The notes below the pieces were generated by a model. That model did no database searches. It was given only the letters and a program-made list of their open reading frames with translations, and was not told the DNA's origin. From Planctomycetota bacterium (GTDB lineage: Bacteria > Planctomycetota > UBA11346), in NCBI GenBank assembly GCA_014193115.1, contig BJHQ01000015.1:1-64000 (forward strand): a DNA stretch of 64,000 bases, in the 5' to 3' direction. Positions 23,741 to 33,142 of the stretch are shown here, piece after piece. The position numbers and the translations under genes are program-made. Position 1 is the first letter of the stretch. The number at the start of each line of letters is the position of its first letter.

Positions 23741-26700
23741 TCAACCGGCGTTGCTGTCCCGACCGCTGCCGGCGGCGAGCCGGCGTTCGAGATCCTCGCG
23801 ATCGGCTTTGGCCCGGGCGACGACATCGCGGGCCTGGATCAGCAGTTGGGCCATCTCGGTGAGCTGGCGGCGCATCTCCAGCTCCTGGGCCTTCCAGGCG
23901 GCCTGGGCTTCATCGAAACGATCGCGCTCCATCGCCAGCTCGGCCTCGATGCCGCGGGCGGCGTCGAGGTCGTCATGGACCCGGTCGAGCTCGTTGCTGA
24001 GCTTGGCGATCCGTTCGGTCTTGCTGCCGGTTTCTCCGGTGGACACCGGACGCATCGCCTGGCTGCGCGCCTCGCTGAGCTGACGGGACAGCTCGGTGAC
24101 CTTTGCGGTCTGCTCGGCTTCGCGGGCCTGGGCGTGACGCACCAGCTCGGCCCGCTCCTTTTCCAGCTGCTCGATCCGCCGCTGAACGAGCGCGTTCTCG
24201 GCCTTCGCCAGATCGCGTTCGCGGCGGGCCTCTTCTTGCTGCTTCAGCGCGGCATCGCGGTCCTTGGCGGCGGCGGCGGCCAGGGCCGAAGCCGCCTGGG
24301 CGGCCTCGTCGGCGGCTGCCTGGGAACCGGCTGCCTGCTGGCGAGCGGCGCCGAGAGCCTCGAGCTGGGCGCGGGCCTCGCCCAAGGCACGGTCGAGCTC
24401 GCCGATCCGGGCCACCGCCGCCTTGGTCGCCGCGGTTGCGGCGCCAGCCTGATCGGCTTGGGCTGACAAGGCTTCGGCGCGTTCGCTGGCCGCTTTGGCT
24501 GCGAGCTCGGCTTTTTCCGCCCGCTCCTGGGCGGCTGCGGCCTCGGCCTTGGCCAGGGTGAGCTGACGCTCGGCCTCGCGTTCACGTGCGGCATCGGTCT
24601 GAGCCGCCGTCGCCGCCGCCTGCTCGCGGGCTGCGGCGAGCGCCGCCTTGGCCGCCTGTTCGGCAGATTTCGCCGCCTGTTCAGCGGACCGGGCGACCTG
24701 CTCAGCCTGCTTGGAGGCCACCGCGTCGGCCGCGGCCACGGCCGCTGCGTTGCGCGCCGCCTCGGCCTGGGCCAGCGACGATGCGGCCGCGGTCTTCGCG
24801 GCGTCAGCGTCGGCTTGGGCCGCTGCAACCTGCCGCTCGGCGGCGGCGACCCGCTGCCTGGCCTCGGCCTGGGCCTGGGCCAGATCCTTCGCGGCCGCGG
24901 ATTTCGCGGCGTCCGCCTCGGCTTTTGCTGACACGGCGGCGGCCTGGGCTGATGCCGCCGCGGCATGCGCAGCTGCGGCTTGCTGTTCAGCAGCGCTCAG
25001 CCGTTGCTGTGCAGCGCTCAGCCGCTGCTCGGCCGCGGCAATCCGGTCCTGGGCCTCGGTCTGGATCCTGGCCACCTCGGCAGCGGCTTCGGTCTGGGCG
25101 GCGGTCCTGCCGGTGATGGTGGCGGCGTGGTCGCGAACCAGCTGCTCGGCGCGCTGGCGCTGGCTGTCGGCCTCGGCGGTGGCCCGGTCCAGGGCCTGAC
25201 GTGCGGCGTCGGCCTGGGTCCGCTGCTCGGCCACCTGCTTGGCCAGCTCGGCGGCGCGCTGGGTCTGGGCGGCGGCTTCGCTGCGGGCGGCTTCGCTCTG
25301 GCGCTGGGCCTCGCCGACCGCGCGCTGGGCGGCGGCGGCAGCGGCTTCGGCGGCCTGGGCTGCGGAGCTGGCTTGATCGCGTTCGGCGATGGCTCGTTCG
25401 CGATCCGCAGCGGCTTTTTCCTGGGCCTGTTTTGCAGCGGCGACGGCCTGCTGGGCGGCGAGGGTGGCCTGCTGGGCCTGGGCGGCGGCCTGGGCCTGGT
25501 GCTGGGCTTCGCCTTGGGCCTTGGCTGCGGCCGCGCTGGCGGCCTTGGCGTCTTCCTGGGCTTTTGCCAGCTGTTTGCCAGCGTCGCCGCGCAGCGCTTC
25601 CTGGGCGCGGACGAAGGCCTGGTTCGCGCTGATCGCGTCGGCTTTGGCCTGGTGCAGCTCGCGTTCCAGCGCCGCCAGCTTCTTGCGCTGGGCCTCCTGT
25701 TCGCCCTGGGCCTGGTTCAACCGCTTGGCCTGGGCCGCGAGGTCCTGATCGGCCTTATCCAGGCGCTGGGCGGCATCGTGCTGCTTGCGGGCGGATGCCT
25801 GGGCGGCAGCGGCCTGATCGCGGGCCTCGGCCTGGGCCTTGGCCAATTGCTGTTCCAAATCCGCCGCACGGCCGGCGGCGACCTGGGCCTGGTTCCGTGC
25901 CGCGGTCAACTGCCGATCGAGATCGGCGGCGCGCTCGGCGGCGTCGCTGGCCCTGCCTTCGGATTCGGCCTGGGCGGCACGCGCCGCATCCAGTGACTGG
26001 CGAAGCTGGGCGCCATCCCGGGCCGCGCTGTCGGCGGCTTCGCGGGCGATGCCGGCTTGATCCTTGGAGCGCTCGGCCTCTGCCCTGGCTGCGGCCAGAT
26101 CGGTCCGCGCCGCGGCCAGATCGGTCCGCGCCGCGGCCAGCTCGGCCTTGGCGCTAGCCGCCTCGGCCTGGAATCGCTTGCTGTCTTCCAGCGATTTTTC
26201 GTGCTCTGTCCTCGATCTGGCTGCCGAGTCCCGGATTTCAGCGGCTTCCGCCTGGGCTTTCGCCGCCTCGGCCTGGAATCTGGCCGCCTCAGCCTGGGCC
26301 CGCCCTGCGGCGGTGCGGGCTTCTGCGGTTTCTGCCCGAGCCTGGTCGCCGGCCACTTTGGCGCGTTCCGCAGCTGCCTGGGCTTCGACCAGACGGGCGC
26401 CGAGATCGGCTTCCCGTGACTTGGCCTGGGCGAGTTCCGCACCACCCACCGACTCGGCTTGCTTGGCGGCCTGGCGCAAGGCGTCGAATTCGCGCTGCAA
26501 TTCGCCGTGTTTCCGGGCCGCTTCGTGCTGACGTTGGTCCGTGGCAGCGAGTTGCTGCTCAGCAGCCTGACGTTGCCGATCGGTCTCGAGGCGCTGTTTT
26601 TCAGCAGCCTGCAGGCTCTGCTCGGCAGCGTGCAGTCGCTGCTCAGCCGCGGCCAGTTTGGCCTTCGCCGCGGCAGACTCGGTCGCAGCTGCGGTTTCCT

Positions 26701-29700
26701 TGGCAGCTGCGCTCGCCGCTTTGGACTCTGCTGCGGCCGCTTTGGCCACAGCGGTCTCGGTGTTGGTCTTGGACTGGGCCGCAGCAGCCTCGGCGGCGGA
26801 GGCTTTGGCGATGGCGGCGGATTCCCGGGCCAACGCTTCGGCGGCCTTCGTCTCCGCTGCTTTGCTGCGCTGCTCGGCGGCGTTTTTCTGCTGGTCAGCC
26901 TGGGCGACCCGCTGTTCCATCTCGTTCAGCAGCTGCTCGGCGGCGGCCTGCTCCTTGACCGCGGCGGCCAGTTGCTGCTGCACCGCGGCGATCGCGGTCT
27001 GAGCCGTGTCGCGTTGCTTTTCGGCGGCGGCGGCCTGGGCCTTCGCCGCCGTGGCCTGCTCGGTGGCGGAGCGGAGCGCGGCCTGGGCCTGATCGCGCTC
27101 CTGGCCGAGAGCGGCCAGTTTGACCGCAGCCGCCTGGGAGGCGCCCTGGGCCTGGGCGGCAGCGGCATTCGCTGTGGTTGAAGAAGCGCTGAGTTTTTCC
27201 AGCTCGCCGCGCAGTTGCGCGGATTCAGCCGAAGCCGTGGCCGCCTGGCTCCGAGCCGCCTCGATCTGCTTGTGCGCCGACAGCTCGGCAGCTGCGGCCT
27301 GGGCTCTGGTCAGAGCCAGCGCGGCAGTGAGATCCGCCAGGGATTTCCTGGCGGCTTCGCCGTCCGCGACGGCTTGGTCACGGGCCTCGCCGATCTCCAC
27401 GATCTGCCCAGCGGCGTCATCGGCAGCCCGTTCGGCAGCGGCCTTCGCCTGTTCGACCGCGCTGCGCAGCCGGACCACGTCGGCTTCGGCCTGGGCCAGG
27501 CGGTCGGCGAGCTTGGCTGCTTCCTGGATGGCCGCGTCGCGGGCCTTGCTGGCTTGGCCGAGCTGCTGCCGAGCCGCTGACAAATCCCGCTCAATGAGTG
27601 CGGTTTTCTCGTTGGCGGCGGCGACGGCGGCGGCGGTGCGCTCCTTTTCCGCGGTGCTTGCGGCCTGGCCGGCGACCGTGGCCTTGCGCGCCTGGTCGGC
27701 CGCGTCGGTGGCGCTGCGCGCCTTCTGCTCGGCGGCGACCTTGCCCTGTTCGGCCGCATCGGCCCGGGAGCGTTCGCGGGTGGCGGCGGCGCGGACTTGT
27801 TCGAGATCCGCCGCCAGCGCCTGTTCGCGGGCGGCAGCGGCGGTGGCGGTCTGGACCGCTTGATCGCGCGCGCTGATGGCCGCGCGCAGTTCATTGCGCA
27901 GGCGTTCGGCATCGTGGGTGGCGGCAGCCGCGGCGCGGGCGGTCTCCTCAAGCCGGCGATCGAGCTCCGCCGCCCGGGTCTCGGCCTTGGCGACGGCGGA
28001 TTCCAGCGCTGCCGCCTTTTCCTTGGCGGCAGCCGCAAGCTGGCGGAGGCGTTCGGCGGCGGCCTCGATTTCAGCGGTGCGCGCCTGTGCGGCAGCGGCG
28101 AACTGCTCGCGCACCTGGCCGACCAGCTGATCGCGCTCCCGCACCAGGTTGACCTGGGCCTGGGTCGCCTGCTGGGCGAGGACGATCTTGTGGTTCGCCT
28201 CCTTCAGGCGGTCGCCGGCGGCGGCGGCTTCCTTGCTTGCCGCCTCGGCGCTGGCGGCGGCGCTGGCGGCGGCCGCAGCGGCCTGGTCGCGTTCGGTCGC
28301 CAGCCGGGCCAGTTCGTCGGCCAGGCGGCGGGCCTCGGCGTCGCGGATCGCCAGGGTCTTGGCCACCGTGTCGGCAGCGGTGCGGGCCTCGGCGAGCTGC
28401 CCGGCCAGACGCTGGGCGTCGCTCGCGCCTTGTTCCAGGGCAGCGCTTTTTGCGGCCAAGACCCGGGTCTCGTCATCCCGCCGGGCGAGTTCGGCCTGGT
28501 GCGACTGGCGCAGCCGGGCGAGCTCGGCGAGCTTGGCTTCGACCTCGGCTTCGGAACGCTTGGCCGTTTCGTTCAGCGCCCGCAGCTGTTGTTCGCGCCG
28601 CTCGATCTCTGCGGCGTAGGCCCGGCGCAGGCGGTCGAGCTCATCCTCGGCGGTGCGCGCCTTGGTCTCGGCGATGCGTACCGCCGCGGACAGCTTCTGA
28701 ATCTCGGCCTGGGCCGCAGCGAAGCGGACCTCGGCGTTGGCCGCGCGTTCGGTCTGCTCCTTGGTGGCCGATTCAGCCTTGCTGATCCGGCTCGTCGCAT
28801 CCTTATGGACACGGTTTTGGTCCTGTGATTCCCGGGCCAGGCGGCCGATCTCCTCGTTCGCCGCGGCTTTGGCCTGATCCCGTTCGCTCTTGGCGGCGGA
28901 GGCCTCCTGGCGGGCCTGATCGAGCTGGTTCTGGAGAATCCCCGTCTCGCGGCGGGCGGAGGCGAGATCGTCCCGCAGCTTCTTGACAGCATCCAGTTCG
29001 CCCGGTTTGCCCGGAGGGGGCAGCCCTTGGGCGCGGCGCTCGGCGTCAGCCAGTTTTTCACGCAGCTGCTTGAGCTGCACGCTCACCGCCTCGGTGCGGG
29101 CGGTGACCAGCCTGGCCCAGCCGAGCAGCGCGGATTCTGCTGCTGCTGCCAGGCCGCTGCTCGCCTCGTCTTCGCCGCGGTTGCTGAGCGCCTCGTTGAG
29201 CACCGACAGGGTGATGTCGAGGTCGTCGGACCGGCGGGCGTCGGCATCGGCAGCGATCAGCCGCGCGATCTCCGCCGCCAGGCTGCGCACCTCGGCCGCT
29301 TCGGAGCGCCGTAGATCGGACTCGCGCGAGGCTTTTTCCTGGAGATCCGACAAGACCGCGTGGCTGCGGCTGGGGGTCGGCTCGTCGGCAACGATCACTG
29401 CCGGGGCGGTGTCCTGGGCAACCCGCAGGGCCTCGCGCAGCTGGGCCAGCTCGCTGTCGCGGGCGCGCAGCTCGGTGGTCAGCTCCGCCGCCACCTGGTC
29501 GGCGTTGACCGGCGTGATCGCCGATTCGGCCTCGGAGCGTCCGCGCTCGGCCTCGGCCAGCATCATGGCCAGGGCTTTGATGTGCTTGCGCAACCGCACC
29601 GTGACCGCTTGGACATCGCGGATGAAGCCGCCGGCCTCGGTGATCCCGGCCAGCGGATTGTTCTCGGGGAAGGTCCGGGCCGGCAGCGGCTGCGGCTTGT

Positions 29701-30496
29701 GGCCGATCAGCCCGGCCCCGGCCATGGCCTCGGTTTCCAGCGCGATGATCTCGGCGCGCAGCGAATCGAAGGCCGCGACCAGTGTCGCCAGCCCGTCGCG
29801 CAGCACCGGACTGTCGGCGAAGGCGCTGGCGCCCTGCAATTCCTCGCTGGCGGCTTCGACGATCTTGCGCGACAGCTGCATCTTTTGGGCTGGCGTGGAC
29901 CGGGTCTCGGTGTCGGATTCCTTGAATCGGCCACCGAAATAATCCTTGTCCAACGCCTCGCAGGCCTTGATCAGCTCAGCCGAGGCGGTGAGCAGGTTGA
30001 TCGTGGTTTTGCGCGCCTCATGCAGGTCGTTCTCAGCCTGCTTGTATTTGCTGGCCATCGCCACCAGAGCCGGGTCGTTGGCGACTTGCGGCGCCGGCCG
30101 GGCCTCAGGCGGTTTGGGAATCTGCGGGGCTTTCGCTTGGCCGGCGGCAGGTGGCGCGACCGGCGGCCGCGGCTGGGCCGCTGACTGCGGCTGTGCCGCT
30201 GGCGAAGGCTGTGCCGCAGGCGAAGGCTGGGTCGCTGGCTGACTTGCGACCGGCGGCTGACTTGCTGCCGGCGGCCTGCCCTGGGCCGGGTTCGGGACGG
30301 TTGCGGCGGGCTTTGCGACCGGCGGGGCCGGGTCGGGCGTGGAGGCGGCGAAGGGCTGGACCGGTGCGGCGGCGGGGCGGGGCGCTGCCGGGTTTGCGGG
30401 TTTTGCCGGTTGACCGGTGGAACTGGTCGGCCCAGCCGGCTTGGACCCGGCGGCAGGTGCCGGGTCGGTCGGCTTGGGCTGGTCGGGACCGGGCAT
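23741..30496 (-). CDS. Giant alanine-rich coiled-coil protein
   Basis: A 2251-aa protein. Residues about 1-165 are Pro/Ala/Gln-rich and disordered; from about 165 to the end the sequence is almost uninterrupted heptad-like helix rich in Ala, Glu, Gln, Lys and Arg (repeating AEAARAQA-type patterns), resembling SMC-like or myosin-like rods. There are no Walker motifs, signal peptide or TM segments, so it is a cytoplasmic filament-forming or scaffold candidate, not an SMC ATPase. The start at 30496 has TGGAGAC a few bases upstream. GC-rich codons leave long open frames on the opposite strand that are shadows. A structural role is inferred; function unknown. Confidence 0.8.
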   Translation of the reverse strand: MPGPDQPKPTDPAPAAGSKPAGPTSSTGQPAKPANPAAPRPAAAPVQPFAASTPDPAPPVAKPAATVPNPAQGRPPAASQPPVASQPATQPSPAAQPSPAAQPQSAAQPRPPVAPPAAGQAKAPQIPKPPEARPAPQVANDPALVAMASKYKQAENDLHEARKTTINLLTASAELIKACEALDKDYFGGRFKESDTETRSTPAQKMQLSRKIVEAASEELQGASAFADSPVLRDGLATLVAAFDSLRAEIIALETEAMAGAGLIGHKPQPLPARTFPENNPLAGITEAGGFIRDVQAVTVRLRKHIKALAMMLAEAERGRSEAESAITPVNADQVAAELTTELRARDSELAQLREALRVAQDTAPAVIVADEPTPSRSHAVLSDLQEKASRESDLRRSEAAEVRSLAAEIARLIAADADARRSDDLDITLSVLNEALSNRGEDEASSGLAAAAESALLGWARLVTARTEAVSVQLKQLREKLADAERRAQGLPPPGKPGELDAVKKLRDDLASARRETGILQNQLDQARQEASAAKSERDQAKAAANEEIGRLARESQDQNRVHKDATSRISKAESATKEQTERAANAEVRFAAAQAEIQKLSAAVRIAETKARTAEDELDRLRRAYAAEIERREQQLRALNETAKRSEAEVEAKLAELARLRQSHQAELARRDDETRVLAAKSAALEQGASDAQRLAGQLAEARTAADTVAKTLAIRDAEARRLADELARLATERDQAAAAAASAAASAEAASKEAAAAGDRLKEANHKIVLAQQATQAQVNLVRERDQLVGQVREQFAAAAQARTAEIEAAAERLRQLAAAAKEKAAALESAVAKAETRAAELDRRLEETARAAAAATHDAERLRNELRAAISARDQAVQTATAAAAREQALAADLEQVRAAATRERSRADAAEQGKVAAEQKARSATDAADQARKATVAGQAASTAEKERTAAAVAAANEKTALIERDLSAARQQLGQASKARDAAIQEAAKLADRLAQAEADVVRLRSAVEQAKAAAERAADDAAGQIVEIGEARDQAVADGEAARKSLADLTAALALTRAQAAAAELSAHKQIEAARSQAATASAESAQLRGELEKLSASSTTANAAAAQAQGASQAAAVKLAALGQERDQAQAALRSATEQATAAKAQAAAAEKQRDTAQTAIAAVQQQLAAAVKEQAAAEQLLNEMEQRVAQADQQKNAAEQRSKAAETKAAEALARESAAIAKASAAEAAAAQSKTNTETAVAKAAAAESKAASAAAKETAAATESAAAKAKLAAAEQRLHAAEQSLQAAEKQRLETDRQRQAAEQQLAATDQRQHEAARKHGELQREFDALRQAAKQAESVGGAELAQAKSREADLGARLVEAQAAAERAKVAGDQARAETAEARTAAGRAQAEAARFQAEAAKAQAEAAEIRDSAARSRTEHEKSLEDSKRFQAEAASAKAELAAARTDLAAARTDLAAARAEAERSKDQAGIAREAADSAARDGAQLRQSLDAARAAQAESEGRASDAAERAADLDRQLTAARNQAQVAAGRAADLEQQLAKAQAEARDQAAAAQASARKQHDAAQRLDKADQDLAAQAKRLNQAQGEQEAQRKKLAALERELHQAKADAISANQAFVRAQEALRGDAGKQLAKAQEDAKAASAAAAKAQGEAQHQAQAAAQAQQATLAAQQAVAAAKQAQEKAAADRERAIAERDQASSAAQAAEAAAAAAQRAVGEAQRQSEAARSEAAAQTQRAAELAKQVAEQRTQADAARQALDRATAEADSQRQRAEQLVRDHAATITGRTAAQTEAAAEVARIQTEAQDRIAAAEQRLSAAQQRLSAAEQQAAAAHAAAASAQAAAVSAKAEADAAKSAAAKDLAQAQAEARQRVAAAERQVAAAQADADAAKTAAASSLAQAEAARNAAAVAAADAVASKQAEQVARSAEQAAKSAEQAAKAALAAAREQAAATAAQTDAAREREAERQLTLAKAEAAAAQERAEKAELAAKAASERAEALSAQADQAGAATAATKAAVARIGELDRALGEARAQLEALGAARQQAAGSQAAADEAAQAASALAAAAAKDRDAALKQQEEARRERDLAKAENALVQRRIEQLEKERAELVRHAQAREAEQTAKVTELSRQLSEARSQAMRPVSTGETGSKTERIAKLSNELDRVHDDLDAARGIEAELAMERDRFDEAQAAWKAQELEMRRQLTEMAQLLIQARDVVARAKADREDLERRLAAGSGRDSNAG

Positions 30497-30646
30497 CGTC
30501 GTCTCCAGCGGCTAGGAATCCCTGTGGTCGTACCATGGACTTGGGCCATCGGCCAGGGGCAGGGACCGTGGCCGTGATGGCGCGATCATGCTGGCGCGCT
30601 GCGGCTGGGCTGCACGGCCGATTCATCAACTTCAAATGAGCAGATG

Positions 30647-30885
30647 AACCGCCAAGACGCCAAGGAAAAACCTGAGGAAGGCTCTGCTGGCAGAACGATC
30701 AACCGGGTTCGGAGGGATCTTGGCGCTTTGACGCCTTGGCGGTTCCGCAACTGCATCATCTTTACCCGGCAGACGAACCGCCAAGACGCCAAGGAAAAAC
30801 CTGGGAAAATCCCCATTGGCTGGGCGATCAACCGGATTCGGCCGGATCTTCCTTCACCCTTCCGCCACTGGGCGCTTTGGCGGTT
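30647..30885. repeat. Family C repeat, copies 3 and 4
   Basis: Two adjacent elements, 30647-30744 (98 bp) and 30776-30885 (110 bp), each bounded by AACCGCCAAGACGCCAAGG at the left and an inverted TTGGCGGTT at the right, with a conserved GATCAACCGG-like centre. The structure is that of a small non-autonomous inverted-repeat element (MITE-like). The rest of the 690-bp gap 30497-31187 shows no gene; its AT-richer end (31100-31187) should contain the mraZ promoter but I could not settle on one. Confidence 0.85.
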
Positions 30886-31187
30886 CCCCAACCGCGTCAC
30901 GATGGCGCAAAAACACCAATGAAATTCCACGGTTTCTTCGTCACGATCGGGTTCTCTCCCCAGCTAAAACGAATGGATCATCAAGGAAGAATTCGCGGGG
31001 CGTCCGCGCAGAACGGGCATCCCAGCGGACGCGGATGACTCCCGGCCATGGCGGCTCGGCAACGCTGCCCGACCAGACCGACCAGGCCGGAGTCGTGTCG
31101 GCACCAGCGCTGATGGATCAATATAAACCCAACCGCCGCCATTATCTTAGAGGCAAGTAGTGTCAAGTTGCAGCCAGTTGCATTCAT

Positions 31188-31688
31188 ATGATTTTGAGCA
31201 CAACCTGTCCCCAGAGACCAGCTCCCGTGCTTTCCACCCATCGCCTGTCGCCGAAGAATCAGGTGACCATCCCCCGGGGCCGCGCCCTGGCGGGATCGGC
31301 CGAGGTGTCGCACTTGCGCGGGCTGCCGCTGATGCTGGCGAAACCCGGAACCAGCGAGCGTTTTCCCTATGTGATGCTGCTCACCGAGCCCGAGATGCAG
31401 CGCCGCGAGCAGGCCATCCTGAACGACGCGGGTTTCACCGGCGAGCAGAAATTGCAGGCGATCACCTTGCTCAACGGCCGGGCCGCGAACATGGCGATGG
31501 ACGCCCAGAACCGCATCGTGCTCGCCCAGAACCTGATCGAGCACCTCAAGCTGAGCGAGCGCGACGTGTTCTTCGTCGACACCAATACCGCGCTGCAAGC
31601 CTGGAATCCTGAGCATTACAAGCGCTGGGCCGGACTCGACGAAGTCCAGCCGCCGGCCATCGATCTCGACCGCTTCCTTGCCATCTAG
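31188..31688 (+). CDS. mraZ: MraZ-like transcriptional regulator, divergent
   Basis: A 166-aa protein with the two tandem AbrB-like half-domains of MraZ: first RLSPKNQVTIPRGRA near residue 18, second DAQNRIVLAQNLIEHL near 107, then FVDTNTALQAWNPEHYKRW near 131, the place of the family's WNP-Y-W segment. The conserved KGRI motif is degenerate in both copies. MraZ binds DNA upstream of its own operon and regulates the dcw cluster. It is first in the cluster, before rsmH, as usual. Start could instead be GTG at 31227 (153 aa), which fits the family length better. Confidence 0.75.
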   Translation: MILSTTCPQRPAPVLSTHRLSPKNQVTIPRGRALAGSAEVSHLRGLPLMLAKPGTSERFPYVMLLTEPEMQRREQAILNDAGFTGEQKLQAITLLNGRAANMAMDAQNRIVLAQNLIEHLKLSERDVFFVDTNTALQAWNPEHYKRWAGLDEVQPPAIDLDRFLAI

Positions 31689-31846
31689 GAACCGCATGCC
31701 TGCACTCGCTTCGATCATCCAGCTCCTCGGCTGCGACGGCTTCGTGCCTGGCGCCCGATTGAGCCTGGCCCAGCCCCGGCCGCCTGCGCCTGCGCCTGCG
31801 CCCGGCGCGGCGCGGCGTGGCGCCTTGCCGCTCGCGGAGGTCGGCC

Positions 31847-32797
31847 ATGCGGCCGTCCGCGCCGCAGCCTGAGCTGGCTGACGATCCCCGGCACCTTCCG
31901 GTCCTGGCGGACGCGGTGGTGGCGGCGCTGCGTCCGGTCGCGGGTGAACGCTTCCTCGACGCCACCTGCGGACTGGGCGGACATGCCGCCCGGGTGCTGG
32001 CCGCCGGCGCCAGCGTGGTCGGCGTCGATCGCGATCCCGCCGCCCGGGCCATCGCCGGGGAACGCCTGGCGCCGTTCGCCGGGCGCTTCACCCAACGCGC
32101 TGGCACCTTCGCCGCGGTCGCTGCCGAGTGCCTTCTGCATCACGAACATTTCCATGGAATCCTGATGGATCTCGGCGTCTCCAGCGTGCAGCTCGACGAC
32201 CACGGACGAGGCTTCTCGATCCGCGCTGAGGTCCGTGCCGACTTCCGCATGGACCCGACCAGCGGTGAGGACGCCACCGACCTGATCGACCGGCTGGACG
32301 AATCCGAGCTGGCCGACGTGCTGTTCCAGTTCGGCGAGGAGCGCCGCTCCCGGCGCATCGCCAAGGCGATCAAGCGCGAGCGCGCCGCCGGTGGCTGCAC
32401 CACCGCGGCCGAGCTGGCCGAGACGGTGCGCGCCGCCGTGCCCGGCCACCATCCGCGTCATCCGGCCCTGCGTACCTTCCAGGCCCTGCGCATCGCGGTG
32501 AACGACGAGCTGGACGAGCTGAAGCGGATGCTCGACCTGCTCCCCGATCTGCTCCTGCCCGGCGGCCGCGCCGTGGTCATCAGCTTCCACAGCCTCGAAG
32601 ACCGCCTGGTCAAACATGGGTTCCGCGACCAGCTCGCCGCCGGCCGGCTTGCGGCGATCGCCCGCCATCCGGTGGTGGCCGATGACGCCGAGCTGTCCGT
32701 GAACCCGCGGGCGAGCAGCGCCAAGCTGCGCTGGGCCACGCGCCATCCAGCGCCGCCGGCCCCCGGCATCCAGTCCCCAGTCTCCAGTCTCCCCTAG
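31847..32797 (+). CDS. rsmH: 16S rRNA C1402 N4-methyltransferase RsmH
   Basis: A 316-aa SAM-dependent methyltransferase that N4-methylates C1402 of 16S rRNA; gene formerly mraW. Signatures: PVLADAVVAAL, the SAM-binding DATCGLGGHAARVL near residue 40, MDLGVSSVQLDD near 107, FRMDP near 133, ALRTFQALRIAVNDELDEL near 207 and ISFHSLEDRLVK near 244. ATG 31847 is preceded by GGAGG at proper spacing. Between mraZ and this gene are 158 bp without convincing coding content. It precedes ftsL by 27 bp. Confidence 0.95.
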   Translation: MRPSAPQPELADDPRHLPVLADAVVAALRPVAGERFLDATCGLGGHAARVLAAGASVVGVDRDPAARAIAGERLAPFAGRFTQRAGTFAAVAAECLLHHEHFHGILMDLGVSSVQLDDHGRGFSIRAEVRADFRMDPTSGEDATDLIDRLDESELADVLFQFGEERRSRRIAKAIKRERAAGGCTTAAELAETVRAAVPGHHPRHPALRTFQALRIAVNDELDELKRMLDLLPDLLLPGGRAVVISFHSLEDRLVKHGFRDQLAAGRLAAIARHPVVADDAELSVNPRASSAKLRWATRHPAPPAPGIQSPVSSLP

Positions 32798-32824
32798 TCT
32801 CCAGACCCAGCCCCCACCAGAAAA

Positions 32825-33142
32825 ATGCGCACCTTTCTCCTCGCCTCCCATCTGCTGGTCGCCGCCATCTGGCTCGGCGCCCTGGCGTGGTCCGCCCTCG
32901 GCATCGCCGTGCTCGGAAACCAGGCCCGGGCGCTGGAGGCCCAGCGCGGCAAGGATCTCCAGACCCGGATGGAGCTCGCCCACCAGCAGGACCGGATCAA
33001 GTCGGCCCTCGATTGGGAGGCCTCCCAGCCGCATCTGGCTGATGCCGTCCGCCGGCTCGACCTGCCCCTGGTCCCGCCTCCGCCCACCCGCCTGGCGACG
33101 CTGCTCAGGCCGCAGGCGCTCACCGCTTCGCCCGCCCAGTGA
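32825..33142 (+). CDS. ftsL: FtsL-like cell division protein
   Basis: A 105-aa bitopic protein: TM helix at about residues 5-28 (LLASHLLVAAIWLGALAWSA), then a charged coiled coil (NQARALEAQRGKDLQTRMELAHQQDR). FtsL proteins share only this plan and their position between rsmH and ftsI, which is exactly met here. FtsL joins FtsB and FtsQ to recruit and activate FtsW-FtsI at the septum. The stop overlaps the next start as GTGA. Confidence 0.7.
   Translation: MRTFLLASHLLVAAIWLGALAWSALGIAVLGNQARALEAQRGKDLQTRMELAHQQDRIKSALDWEASQPHLADAVRRLDLPLVPPPPTRLATLLRPQALTASPAQ

Noticed and set aside
24965..28828. Gly/Leu-rich plus-strand frames opposite the giant coiled-coil gene
   Set aside because: They mirror the Ala/Gln/Glu codons of the real gene and change frame repeatedly; no start signals or domains.
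31696..31872. Small frame between mraZ and rsmH (58 codons)
   Set aside because: Pro/Ala-rich with no conserved features, overlaps the rsmH start, and has no evident ribosome binding site.
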